From NCBI GenBank assembly GCA_031554725.1, contig JAVBUZ010000186.1, positions 1 through 12,430 of the forward strand: DNA of 12,430 nucleotides, given 5' to 3'. Positions 6,305 to 12,430 of the stretch are shown one piece after another (positions within the stretch are counted from its first letter, which is position 1; every line of letters begins with the position of its first letter). The notes under the pieces were generated by a model, which saw only the letters and a program-made list of their open reading frames with translations, was not told where the DNA came from and made no database searches. The position numbers and the translations under genes were made by a program. Origin of the DNA: JAVBUZ01 sp031554725. GTDB lineage: Bacteria; Bacillota; Clostridia; Lachnospirales; Lachnospiraceae.

Positions 6305-8047
6305 TTAGACTTGTGTCATTTGGGAAATATCTGAGTCAATCATCATGGAATAATTGGTATAATACACCACAAATCCTGGCTTCGCACCTGCTGGCTTTTT
6401 CACATGCTTCTTTTGAATATAATCCACCTCTACCTTTTCCTGCTCACGAGCCTTGGAATAATAAGCTGCTAGTTTTGCCGCTTCTTCAAAGGTTTTGTCT
6501 GGCATTTCCTCTTCCCCGTTTGTCTTAACAATCACGTGTGAACCAGCCATCCCCTTTGCGTGAAACCACCAATCATTTCCCGTGGCAACTTTAAAGGTAA
6601 GCTCGTCATTTTGATAGTTGTTTTTCCCTACATACATATGATATCCATCGCTACTTACATAATGAAATGGCTTGCTCGTAATTTTTTCTTTTTTACTGCC
6701 GCCCTTTCTTTGCACATAGCCACTGGCTACAAGTTCTTCTTTAATTTGTACCAGGTCCTCTTCCGCTACTGCAATATCTAGGGATGCCATAATACTCTCT
6801 AAATGGTCTATTTCTTCCTTTACCTGCTTTGTTAGTTCCGATAAGGCTTCATAGGTACGCTTTAGCTTGCCATATTTATCAAAATATTTTTGCGCGTTCT
6901 CTAAAGGAGTAATCATTTCATCTAAGGGTATGGTTATCATTTCATTTGTATAGTAATTTAGCGCCTCAAATGACTTTGCACCCTGCTCTACGGCATAGCC
7001 ATAGGTGTTAATAAGCTCACCATACACTCTGTAAATATCCTTTTTTTCAGTATCCTGCATTTGCTTTAACTGTAAATCATATTTTTTCACATTACGCTCT
7101 ATCGCCGTTTGCACAATTTTCCTAAGGTCAACGGATTTTTGCCTAATTCTAGTTATGGCATTTTTCTGGGCATAATATTCTTCTAAAAGCAGTGACATGG
7201 ATTCATAGGGCATAACCCTATCTTCTCCTGACCTATACATGCTAAGTGGAAATGCGCCAAAGCCAACCGGCTCTTTTCCTGTATATGCGATACATGGAGC
7301 AAAATCTTCTGCCTTTATTTTTTTAACCATCGCATCAAAGGTCTTATATAAATGCTGATAATCCTTTTCCTCTAATCCTGCTGTTGGAAGCTCTCCATCT
7401 ATCTCAGCCTCATAACAGATTTCCTGAGCAACCAAGGGTGAAAATCCTATATAAGAGGTATAAATTGCCTTAAATAATGGCATGGGTTTTTCTTGTAGCT
7501 TCGCCCTAAATTCCTCATAACTGGTTTCTAACGCCTCCGCCTTATCCTGAGTCTTGGGAATAAAGTAGTCTTTTCCTGGAAGCACTTCTCGGACGCTACT
7601 TACCAAACCTGAAATACGTTTAATACTATCAATAATTAAGCCCTCATCATTACAGAAGATGATGTTGCTATGCTTTCCCATAATCTCTATAACAAGTCTC
7701 TTTTGGCAAAGATCTCCCATTTCATCTAGGTGCTCCAAATCAATATTGATAATTCTCTCTAAGCCCGGTTGCGTAATCGAAATGATTCGTCCGTTTTGCA
7801 AATGCTTTCTGAGTAGCATGCAGAAATTAGGTGCTGTCATTGGACTTTGCTTATTGTTTTCTGTTAAATAAATCAGTGGCAGCGAGGCTCCTGCAGAAAT
7901 AAATAGGCGCTGCTGTCCGCTTGCCGTCTTTATGGTTAAGAGAAGCTCGTCTGGCTCTGGCTGGGCAATTTTGTATAGCCTGCCACCTATTAAGTTCTCC
8001 TTTAGTTCTTTTACTACGTTTGCTATGGTAATACCATCAAAAGCCAT
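6305..8047 (-). CDS. rqcH: RqcH/NFACT ribosome quality control protein
   Basis: RqcH binds 50S subunits stalled with peptidyl-tRNA and recruits tRNA-Ala to add C-terminal alanine tails that mark the nascent chain for degradation. Older annotations call it a fibronectin-binding protein. The 580-residue product has the NFACT-N domain (MAFDGITIANVVKEL, FCMLLRKHLQNGRI, IEIMGKHSNI), a central coiled-coil region rich in K/E (about 300-430), and the C-terminal NFACT-R segment GNDWWFHAKGMAGSHVIVK (about 490-508). At the position of the Asp-Arg pair known to matter in B. subtilis RqcH (97-98), this protein has Glu97-Arg98, a conservative change. ATG 8045-8047 has AGGAAGGA eight bases upstream. It follows the flippase gene by 15 bases, so they are likely co-transcribed with glgA. 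No strong terminator follows. Confidence 0.95.
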   Translation of the reverse strand: MAFDGITIANVVKELKENLIGGRLYKIAQPEPDELLLTIKTASGQQRLFISAGASLPLIYLTENNKQSPMTAPNFCMLLRKHLQNGRIISITQPGLERIINIDLEHLDEMGDLCQKRLVIEIMGKHSNIIFCNDEGLIIDSIKRISGLVSSVREVLPGKDYFIPKTQDKAEALETSYEEFRAKLQEKPMPLFKAIYTSYIGFSPLVAQEICYEAEIDGELPTAGLEEKDYQHLYKTFDAMVKKIKAEDFAPCIAYTGKEPVGFGAFPLSMYRSGEDRVMPYESMSLLLEEYYAQKNAITRIRQKSVDLRKIVQTAIERNVKKYDLQLKQMQDTEKKDIYRVYGELINTYGYAVEQGAKSFEALNYYTNEMITIPLDEMITPLENAQKYFDKYGKLKRTYEALSELTKQVKEEIDHLESIMASLDIAVAEEDLVQIKEELVASGYVQRKGGSKKEKITSKPFHYVSSDGYHMYVGKNNYQNDELTFKVATGNDWWFHAKGMAGSHVIVKTNGEEEMPDKTFEEAAKLAAYYSKAREQEKVEVDYIQKKHVKKPAGAKPGFVVYYTNYSMMIDSDISQMTQV

Positions 8048-8062
8048 GGTCTTTTTCCTTCC

Positions 8063-9841
8063 TTACATCAATTTACATTTCTTTGCCAGCTTCACAATAA
8101 GATATCCCTTGGGAACCTGACGAAGCTCTGCTTCTGTTATTCCCTTTAGTACAATTTCTAAAATACCATATACGAGTGCCGCGATTACAATCGCTATAAG
8201 AACGGCTATTCTTCCACTCATCACCATGCTTAAGCCTTCATATGCTCCCCATGCTGCAAGCCCCATAAACACTGCTGCAACAAATGGTGTTAGATAGGTA
8301 CGAAATACCTCCTGACGGTAGCCTAAATACTTTCGAACCGATATCTGATTTAGTAAGCAAACCGTTCCTGAATACACCATATTCGCAATTGCAAGTGCAT
8401 ACAAATCCAGCTTGGTATAATAAAGCAAGGGGGCTAACACTGCGGTCTGTAGTATTAACGCAATGGAAGCATTTCTTACTGGTATATTTACCTTTCCCAG
8501 TCCCTGAAGCACCGCATTGGTAATGGTGGATAGGGAGTAGAAAATTACGGTTATAGCTAAAGCAGAAAGTAGTTTTGCTGCTGTATCAAGAGACGCCTTC
8601 TGCGGAAACAAAAGGGCGGTTATTGGTTTTGCCAGCACTCCCATTCCTACTGCTGCTGGAATGGCAATGAGCATCGTTGTCTTGGTTGCCTGTGCTACCT
8701 TTGCACATGCATTATCGGTATCTCCTACTGCACAATCAGCAGAAATGCTTGGTAAAATAGCATTGGACATCGCCGAGGAAAGTGCAATTGGGATATTGGC
8801 AATAACCGTAGCCTTTGCCGAGAAAATCCCATACTTTGTATAGCTTTCCTTGCTGCTTCCACCAAAAATGTCAATCGTAATCTTATAGTATATCGTTTGA
8901 TTAAAAAATGTAGAAAAATTATAGATGGCTGTACTGAGTATAAAGGGAGTTACTACGGACACTACCATTTTCAATATTTCTCCATAGGACTGAGTTCTTA
9001 CCGTTTTGTCCCTGTCAATACGTCGATATATGGTTTTCTTGTTTAAGCCATAAACACCCCACATAAATAAAAGCGCAATAATGACTCCTGCCCCTGTTCC
9101 TAGGGCACTACCCATTGCTCCATAGGTCGCATGTTTCGTATTCCATTCCTGCATTTCATCTGAAAGCACATAGGTATATGCGCCTTCTGTATCCAGAACT
9201 GGATTTCCATCTGCATCTATGGCCTGAATAGCCATTTCTTCTATCACTTCTCCATGAAATGAAATGGTTGCATCCTTATTTACGGTATATATATCTGCAC
9301 TTCCTAGAACTGTTAAAATCAGTAAATAGGCAGCCCCGATACTAACCACTGCATTTAAAATCTGCTCTAATATCTGTGATACAGAGGTCTGCATCATGGA
9401 TCTATGAGCTTGAAAATATCCTCTAAGCACACCCAAAAGACCATATAGGAAGATGGTTGGAGCAAAGATTCTAAGAACAGCAATAGCAGGGCCTTCTACG
9501 AAAAGCCCTGCTCCAAAATACAATACTAAACTTGCAATTCCACCAACGGCTAACACATACCATAGTGAACAAATAAAAATTCGATGAGCATTACGATATT
9601 CCTTAGTAGATAGCTTTTGAGCTATTACTTTTGATATGGCGGCCGGAATACTATAAGAAGATATCAGCAAAATAATTGTGTAAATGTTATAAGCCGACTG
9701 ATAGTAGCCATTACCCTCATCACCTATAACCGAAGTCAGCGGTCCTCTGTATAAAAGACCTATTATTCGGCATATAATTCCTGCCGCGGCAAAAATACCG
9801 GCCTGCAGAATAAATCCATCTCTTTTATTTTTCTTACTCAT
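8063..9841 (-). CDS. MurJ/SpoVB-type polysaccharide or lipid II flippase (MVF/MOP superfamily)
   Basis: This is a multi-spanning membrane protein of 592 residues resembling the B. subtilis YtgP(MurJ)/SpoVB/YkvU group, which flip undecaprenyl-linked precursors across the membrane. About 14 hydrophobic segments are visible. The first is GFILQAGIFAAAGIICRIIG, near the N-terminus, with the family-like RIIGLLYRGPL turn and GNGYYQSAYN after it. Between predicted segments 5 and 6 there is an extra polar stretch of roughly 55 residues (about 182-238), unusual in length, which should face outside. I took ATG 9839-9841 because AGGA lies six bases upstream. An upstream TTG at 9868 overlaps glgA and a nearby ATG at 9847 has no spaced SD. 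It follows glgA by 19 bases and precedes rqcH. Which substrate it carries (lipid II, spore cortex precursor or another polysaccharide) cannot be told from sequence. Confidence 0.88.
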   Translation of the reverse strand: MSKKNKRDGFILQAGIFAAAGIICRIIGLLYRGPLTSVIGDEGNGYYQSAYNIYTIILLISSYSIPAAISKVIAQKLSTKEYRNAHRIFICSLWYVLAVGGIASLVLYFGAGLFVEGPAIAVLRIFAPTIFLYGLLGVLRGYFQAHRSMMQTSVSQILEQILNAVVSIGAAYLLILTVLGSADIYTVNKDATISFHGEVIEEMAIQAIDADGNPVLDTEGAYTYVLSDEMQEWNTKHATYGAMGSALGTGAGVIIALLFMWGVYGLNKKTIYRRIDRDKTVRTQSYGEILKMVVSVVTPFILSTAIYNFSTFFNQTIYYKITIDIFGGSSKESYTKYGIFSAKATVIANIPIALSSAMSNAILPSISADCAVGDTDNACAKVAQATKTTMLIAIPAAVGMGVLAKPITALLFPQKASLDTAAKLLSALAITVIFYSLSTITNAVLQGLGKVNIPVRNASIALILQTAVLAPLLYYTKLDLYALAIANMVYSGTVCLLNQISVRKYLGYRQEVFRTYLTPFVAAVFMGLAAWGAYEGLSMVMSGRIAVLIAIVIAALVYGILEIVLKGITEAELRQVPKGYLIVKLAKKCKLM

Positions 9842-9860
9842 ACTCATTCCTAATTGCTTT

Positions 9861-11306
9861 TTAACCAATCAACCAATCATACATTTCCTGATATTTTAAC
9901 GCTGAGGTATCCCATGAAAAATCCACTAACATGGCGCGGTCAACAATCTTATTCCATTCTCTTTTCTTGTTGTAAAATATTTCTTCTGCATAGCGAATAG
10001 CTGACAGCATTTCATGCGCATTATAATTGGTAAAGCTAAACCCTGTTCCGCTGCTCTCATATTCATTATATGGCTCTACGGTATCTTTTAAACCTCCTGT
10101 TTCTCTTACGATAGGAATCGTACCATATCTAAGAGACATAAGCTGGCTTAAACCACATGGTTCAAATAAGGATGGCATTAGGAAAGCATCACATGCTGCA
10201 TAAATTTTGTGGGATAAAGCTTCTGAATAATAAATATTCGCTGAAACCTTATCTCCATACTTCCACTCAAAATGACGGAACATGTTTTCATAACGTTCTT
10301 CACCAGTTCCCAGCACCACTAGCTGAATATTATCCTGACAAAGCTCATCCATCACATAAGCAATCAAATCAAGCCCCTTTTGATCTGTTAATCTAGATAC
10401 AATACCAATCATAAATTTCTTATCATCAGGCTGTAAACCAAGCTCTTTTTGAAGTGCACGTTTATTTTTAATCTTTTCTTTACGGAAATTAATCCTATCA
10501 TATGCAAAATCAATATAAGAATCGGTTTGAGGATTAAAATCATCATAATCAATTCCATTGACAATGCCACGAAGGTCTTTTGCTCTAGCATTTAATAAGC
10601 CTTCTAAGCTTTCACCATAGAACGGTGTTTTAATCTCCTCTGCGTAAGTATTACTTACTGTGGTTATGGCATCAGCAAATACGATACCACCCTTTAGAAG
10701 ATTCGCATTTTGATACGCTTCTAGTTTATCTGAGGTAAAGTAGTAATCTGGAAGGCCAGTAATACTCTTTACTGTTTTTACATCCCATTTTCCTTGAAAC
10801 TTTAGGTTGTGAATGGTCATAATAGACTTCATATTTCTAAAGAAGTCGCCCTCATGAAAACGTTCCTTTAGATACACTGGAATTAGTCCTGTTTGCCAAT
10901 CATGGCAGTGTATCACATCTGGGCAAAAACCAATGATAGGTAATGCTGATAATGCTGCCTTTGAAAAGAATGCAAACTTCTCAATTTCAAAAAGTCCATT
11001 ATCACTATAAGGTGAAAATCCACCAAAAAACTTCTCATTATCAATAAAATAATATTTTATCCCTTCAACCTGTGCTTCTAAAATACCCACATATTCTTCT
11101 GTCCAGTTATAATCCATATAAAAATGGGTGACATATGTAAGCTTATCCTTCATCTCCTGCTTCATGCACGTATATCTGGGTAGTATCACCCTTACGTCAA
11201 AATATTTCTTATCTATGCATTTTGGCAGAGATCCAACAACGTCTGCAAGTCCGCCTGTTTTTATAAAAGGTACACCCTCTGACGCTACAAACAATATCTT
11301 TTTCAT
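9861..11306 (-). CDS. glgA: Glycogen synthase (ADP-glucose type, GT5)
   Basis: GlgA transfers glucose from ADP-glucose to the non-reducing end of alpha-1,4-glucan in the cytoplasm, for glycogen storage. The 481-residue protein has the GT-B double-Rossmann layout. The ADP-glucose-binding loop KTGGLADV is at residues 16-23. HCHDWQTG is at 133-140 and the second-domain start SRLTDQKGLD is at 304-313. The active-site stretch FEPCGLSQLM (381-390) contains the conserved glutamate E382, followed by RETGGLKDTV (401-410). The length is normal. ATG 11304-11306 has GGAGG seven bases upstream. No other glycogen genes (glgB, glgC, glgP) are in the window, so the local transcript pairs it with the flippase and rqcH rather than a glycogen operon. 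It probably starts from the promoter at 11338-11366. Confidence 0.97.
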   Translation of the reverse strand: MKKILFVASEGVPFIKTGGLADVVGSLPKCIDKKYFDVRVILPRYTCMKQEMKDKLTYVTHFYMDYNWTEEYVGILEAQVEGIKYYFIDNEKFFGGFSPYSDNGLFEIEKFAFFSKAALSALPIIGFCPDVIHCHDWQTGLIPVYLKERFHEGDFFRNMKSIMTIHNLKFQGKWDVKTVKSITGLPDYYFTSDKLEAYQNANLLKGGIVFADAITTVSNTYAEEIKTPFYGESLEGLLNARAKDLRGIVNGIDYDDFNPQTDSYIDFAYDRINFRKEKIKNKRALQKELGLQPDDKKFMIGIVSRLTDQKGLDLIAYVMDELCQDNIQLVVLGTGEERYENMFRHFEWKYGDKVSANIYYSEALSHKIYAACDAFLMPSLFEPCGLSQLMSLRYGTIPIVRETGGLKDTVEPYNEYESSGTGFSFTNYNAHEMLSAIRYAEEIFYNKKREWNKIVDRAMLVDFSWDTSALKYQEMYDWLIG

Positions 11307-11337
11307 TTATACGCCTCCATATAGCACATTTTTACTT

Positions 11338-11366
11338 ATTATACATCATTAGGAGGTTCTTTTAAA
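11338..11366 (-). promoter_or_regulatory. Putative glgA promoter
   Basis: On the minus strand there is a perfect -10 TATAAT (11338-11343), a 17-base spacer and a -35-like TTTAAA (11361-11366, four of six matches). It lies about 30-60 bases upstream of the glgA ATG. It is flanked by a 7-bp inverted repeat, ATAGCAC (11321-11327) and GTGCTAT (11367-11373), which could be an operator. No obvious terminator separates it from the upstream Spo0A-like gene. Confidence 0.6.
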
Positions 11367-11379
11367 GTGCTATTTTCTT

Positions 11380-11904
11380 TCAAGAGGTACGATATTGTAA
11401 GCGAATCCTATCAGCAATTAATGCAATAAATTCTGAATTTGTTGGTTTCCCTTTTCCTGTATTTACCGTGTAACCAAAAAGGGAGTCTAAGGTTTCCATT
11501 CTGCCTCTAGACCACGCAACTTCAATAGCATGCCTAATCGCTCTTTCCACCCTGCTTGGCGTGGTTTGAAACTTCTTTGCAATGGTTGGATAAAGCACCT
11601 TTGTTATGGAGCTTAACATGGAATTGTCTTCTACTGACATCATGATGGCTTCTCTTAAATACTGGTATCCTTTAATGTGCGCAGGTACTCCAATTTCGTG
11701 TATCATGTCCGTAACATCTTTTTCCAAATCCCTGCTTATTTTTGCATTTTCTGTTTCATTTTTTGTAAAAGGTACTGTATTTTCTTTTTTTCCTGATGGT
11801 ACGGTTATCATAATCTGAAATTCTTTGTTAGCACTTATCAGATCCCCTAGTATTTTGTACACTCTCTCGTTGTCTTTCGTAGCCATAAGGTCTAACTGCT
11901 CCAT
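11380..11904 (-). CDS. Spo0A-like DNA-binding protein lacking most of the receiver domain
   Basis: Residues from about 58 to the end (174) match the Spo0A C-terminal effector domain closely: MIHEIGVPAHIKGYQYLREA, ITKVLYPTIAKKFQTTPSRV, the recognition-helix region SRVERAIRHAIEVAWSRG (117-134), and FGYTVNTGKGKPTNSEFIAL. Spo0A is the master regulator of sporulation and normally has about 260 residues with an N-terminal receiver. Here residues 1-35 (MEQLDLMATKDNERVYKILG onward) look like only the first strand, first helix and second strand of such a receiver. The acidic pair is changed to Lys10-Asp11. The phosphoacceptor aspartate and the rest of the receiver are missing, replaced by a short polar linker (36-57). 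ATG 11902-11904 has GGAGG seven bases upstream. An in-frame stop 13 codons farther up excludes an upstream receiver. It is not in the usual spoIVB-spo0A context, so it is probably a paralogue. It should bind 0A boxes independently of phosphorylation. Confidence 0.9.
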   Translation of the reverse strand: MEQLDLMATKDNERVYKILGDLISANKEFQIMITVPSGKKENTVPFTKNETENAKISRDLEKDVTDMIHEIGVPAHIKGYQYLREAIMMSVEDNSMLSSITKVLYPTIAKKFQTTPSRVERAIRHAIEVAWSRGRMETLDSLFGYTVNTGKGKPTNSEFIALIADRIRLQYRTS

Positions 11905-11942
11905 GAAAATTCCTCCATTTTTTCCAAATATTTTCCTTACCC

Positions 11943-11972
11943 ATTATAATGTGATATTGTTTTTACCAGCAA
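11943..11972 (-). promoter_or_regulatory. Putative promoter of the Spo0A-like gene
   Basis: On the minus strand there is a perfect -10 TATAAT (11943-11948) with an 18-base spacer from TTGCTG (11967-11972), which keeps the TTG of the -35 consensus. It lies about 40 bases upstream of the ATG. The weak -35 would fit a promoter that needs an activator. Confidence 0.6.
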
Positions 11973-12000
11973 CCCCAACATATCGCAATATCCTCCGCTT

Positions 12001-12007
12001 TTCGGCA
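12001..12007 (-). promoter_or_regulatory. Candidate Spo0A box (0A box)
   Basis: On the minus strand this reads TGCCGAA, within CTTGCCGAAAAG, an exact match to the known 0A-box consensus TGNCGAA. It lies about 55 bases upstream of the -10 of the Spo0A-like gene. Two further six-of-seven matches on the plus strand are TGTCGCA (12061-12067) and TGTCGAT (12106-12112). The last overlaps the -35 of the divergent promoter. A 7-base motif can arise by chance, so this is tentative. Confidence 0.45.
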
Positions 12008-12104
12008 AGTAATTATTCTTTAACACATTATATTCTTAAGATTCCCAAAAATTCCCCAATTGTCGCATTTATTTTTTTATTACAAAAAAGTTACTTTTCG
12101 CTTC

Positions 12105-12133
12105 TTGTCGATTTTTATTTTTTGTTCTATACT
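12105..12133 (+). promoter_or_regulatory. Putative promoter of the DUF4317 gene
   Basis: TTGTCG (12105-12110), a 17-base spacer, then TATACT (12128-12133), five of six matches to the -10 consensus. Transcription would start near 12140, giving a leader of about 105 bases. The -10 lies inside the left arm of the long inverted repeat, and the -35 overlaps a Spo0A-box-like TGTCGAT. Confidence 0.65.
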
Positions 12134-12217
12134 GTGATACAAGGGTCTCAAGGTCATGTTTCCAGGCTTGCATGGAAAAACATGAATTTGAGACCCCTGT
12201 ATCACAGTATAGAACAA
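12122..12217. repeat. Long inverted repeat (40-base arms) over the DUF4317 promoter and leader
   Basis: Bases 12122-12161 match the reverse complement of 12178-12217 at 37 of 40 positions, with a 16-base loop (12162-12177). One of the three mismatches would be a G-U pair in RNA. The left arm contains the -10 TATACT of the plus-strand promoter, and the right arm carries the same hexamer on the minus strand. From a start near 12140, the RNA's 5' end would fold into a hairpin of about 22 bp. No U-run follows in either direction, so it is not an ordinary terminator. Confidence 0.9.
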
Positions 12218-12244
12218 CATGTAAAAAACAAAGGTGGTATACAT

Positions 12245-12430
12245 ATGATTAAACAAGAAATCTCAGAAATCAAGAAATTACTTACTCCCAGAAACAGTTC
12301 AATCACCCGTATTTGCGGTTGTTATGTCGATGGAGAAAAAGAAAAAAAAGCACAGTTTAAAGAAGCCTTTTTAGCTCTTCCCGAAGAGGATATGTTTAAA
12401 TATTTTCAGATTTTAAGAAAAAACCTTTCT
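12245..12430 (+). CDS. DUF4317-family protein, N-terminal part (runs off right edge)
   Basis: The translated start, MIKQEISEIKKLLTPRNSSI followed by TRICGCYVDGEKEKKAQFKE, resembles the N-terminus of DUF4317 proteins, which are widespread in Lachnospiraceae and related Clostridia and have no established function that I know of. Sixty-two codons are present. The ATG has AAGGTGG as a good SD, seven bases upstream. It is the only plus-strand gene and is divergent from the Spo0A-like gene, sharing a regulatory region with the long inverted repeat and 0A-box-like sequences. No signal peptide or membrane segment is visible in this part; it is charged and probably cytoplasmic. Assignment is from memory of the family's conserved start. 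Confidence 0.75.
   Translation, partial: MIKQEISEIKKLLTPRNSSITRICGCYVDGEKEKKAQFKEAFLALPEEDMFKYFQILRKNLS

Larger units (their letters stand above)
11905..12244. other. 340-base divergent intergenic region
   Basis: This gap lies between the Spo0A-like gene (minus) and the DUF4317 gene (plus). It holds a promoter for each direction, several Spo0A-box-like sequences, a 7-bp inverted repeat GATATTG (11953-11959) / CAATATC (11986-11992), and the long inverted repeat 12122-12217. The stretch is very AT-rich, with T-runs around 12070-12125. I see no small open reading frame with a convincing SD in it. Confidence 0.75.

Noticed and set aside
6281..6310. Terminator after rqcH
   Set aside because: Only a 4-bp GTCT/AGAC pairing is visible, with no U-run after it. 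It is too weak to call, so read-through from rqcH into yicC is possible.
12122..12217. Long inverted repeat as a bidirectional transcription terminator
   Set aside because: No T-rich tail follows the stem on either strand: the plus strand continues with ACATGTAAAAAAC and the minus strand with A-rich sequence. Its arm also overlaps a promoter -10.

Overview
The window is an AT-rich chromosomal segment from a low-GC Gram-positive anaerobe, most likely a member of the Lachnospiraceae (Clostridia). The evidence is gene content and order (yicC-remA-gmk-rpoZ; pgsA-cinA-recA-recX), strong GGAGG ribosome binding sites, SOS boxes of the Gram-positive GAAC-N4-GTTC type, a Spo0A-family protein and a DUF4317 gene. 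It is mainly core genome. All complete genes lie on the minus strand; only the partial gene at the right edge is on the plus strand. I see no insertion sequence, CRISPR array, rRNA or tRNA.

Reading in the direction of minus-strand transcription (right to left): a Spo0A-like protein that lacks most of its receiver domain (11380-11904) is followed by its own short intergenic region and a promoter for glgA (glycogen synthase), then a MurJ/SpoVB-type lipid flippase and rqcH (ribosome quality control). A second, very good promoter at 6252-6280 drives yicC-remA-gmk-rpoZ, which are overlapping or tightly packed and end at a strong intrinsic terminator (4145-4179). Next comes a small GC-rich palindromic repeat, then rimO-pgsA-cinA, closed by a 19-bp-stem terminator (1547-1607). 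recA then starts from its own promoter with two LexA/SOS boxes, and recX follows 7 bases after it and runs off the left edge.

Functionally the genes cover DNA repair (recA, recX), membrane phospholipid synthesis (pgsA), NAD salvage (cinA C-terminal type), ribosomal protein modification (rimO), RNA polymerase omega (rpoZ), GMP phosphorylation (gmk), biofilm/osmotic regulation (remA), rescue of stalled 50S subunits (rqcH), envelope lipid flipping and glycogen storage. 

The most interesting part is the right end. A stand-alone Spo0A DNA-binding domain carries only the first ~35 residues of a receiver and no phosphorylation site. It is transcribed divergently from a DUF4317 gene across a 340-base intergenic region. 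That region holds Spo0A-box-like sequences and a very long (40-bp arm, 37/40 matched) inverted repeat that overlaps the DUF4317 promoter -10 and would fold the 5' end of its mRNA into a hairpin. Other structures not explained by coding are a perfect 15-bp-arm palindrome inside recX and the GC-rich repeat in front of rimO.
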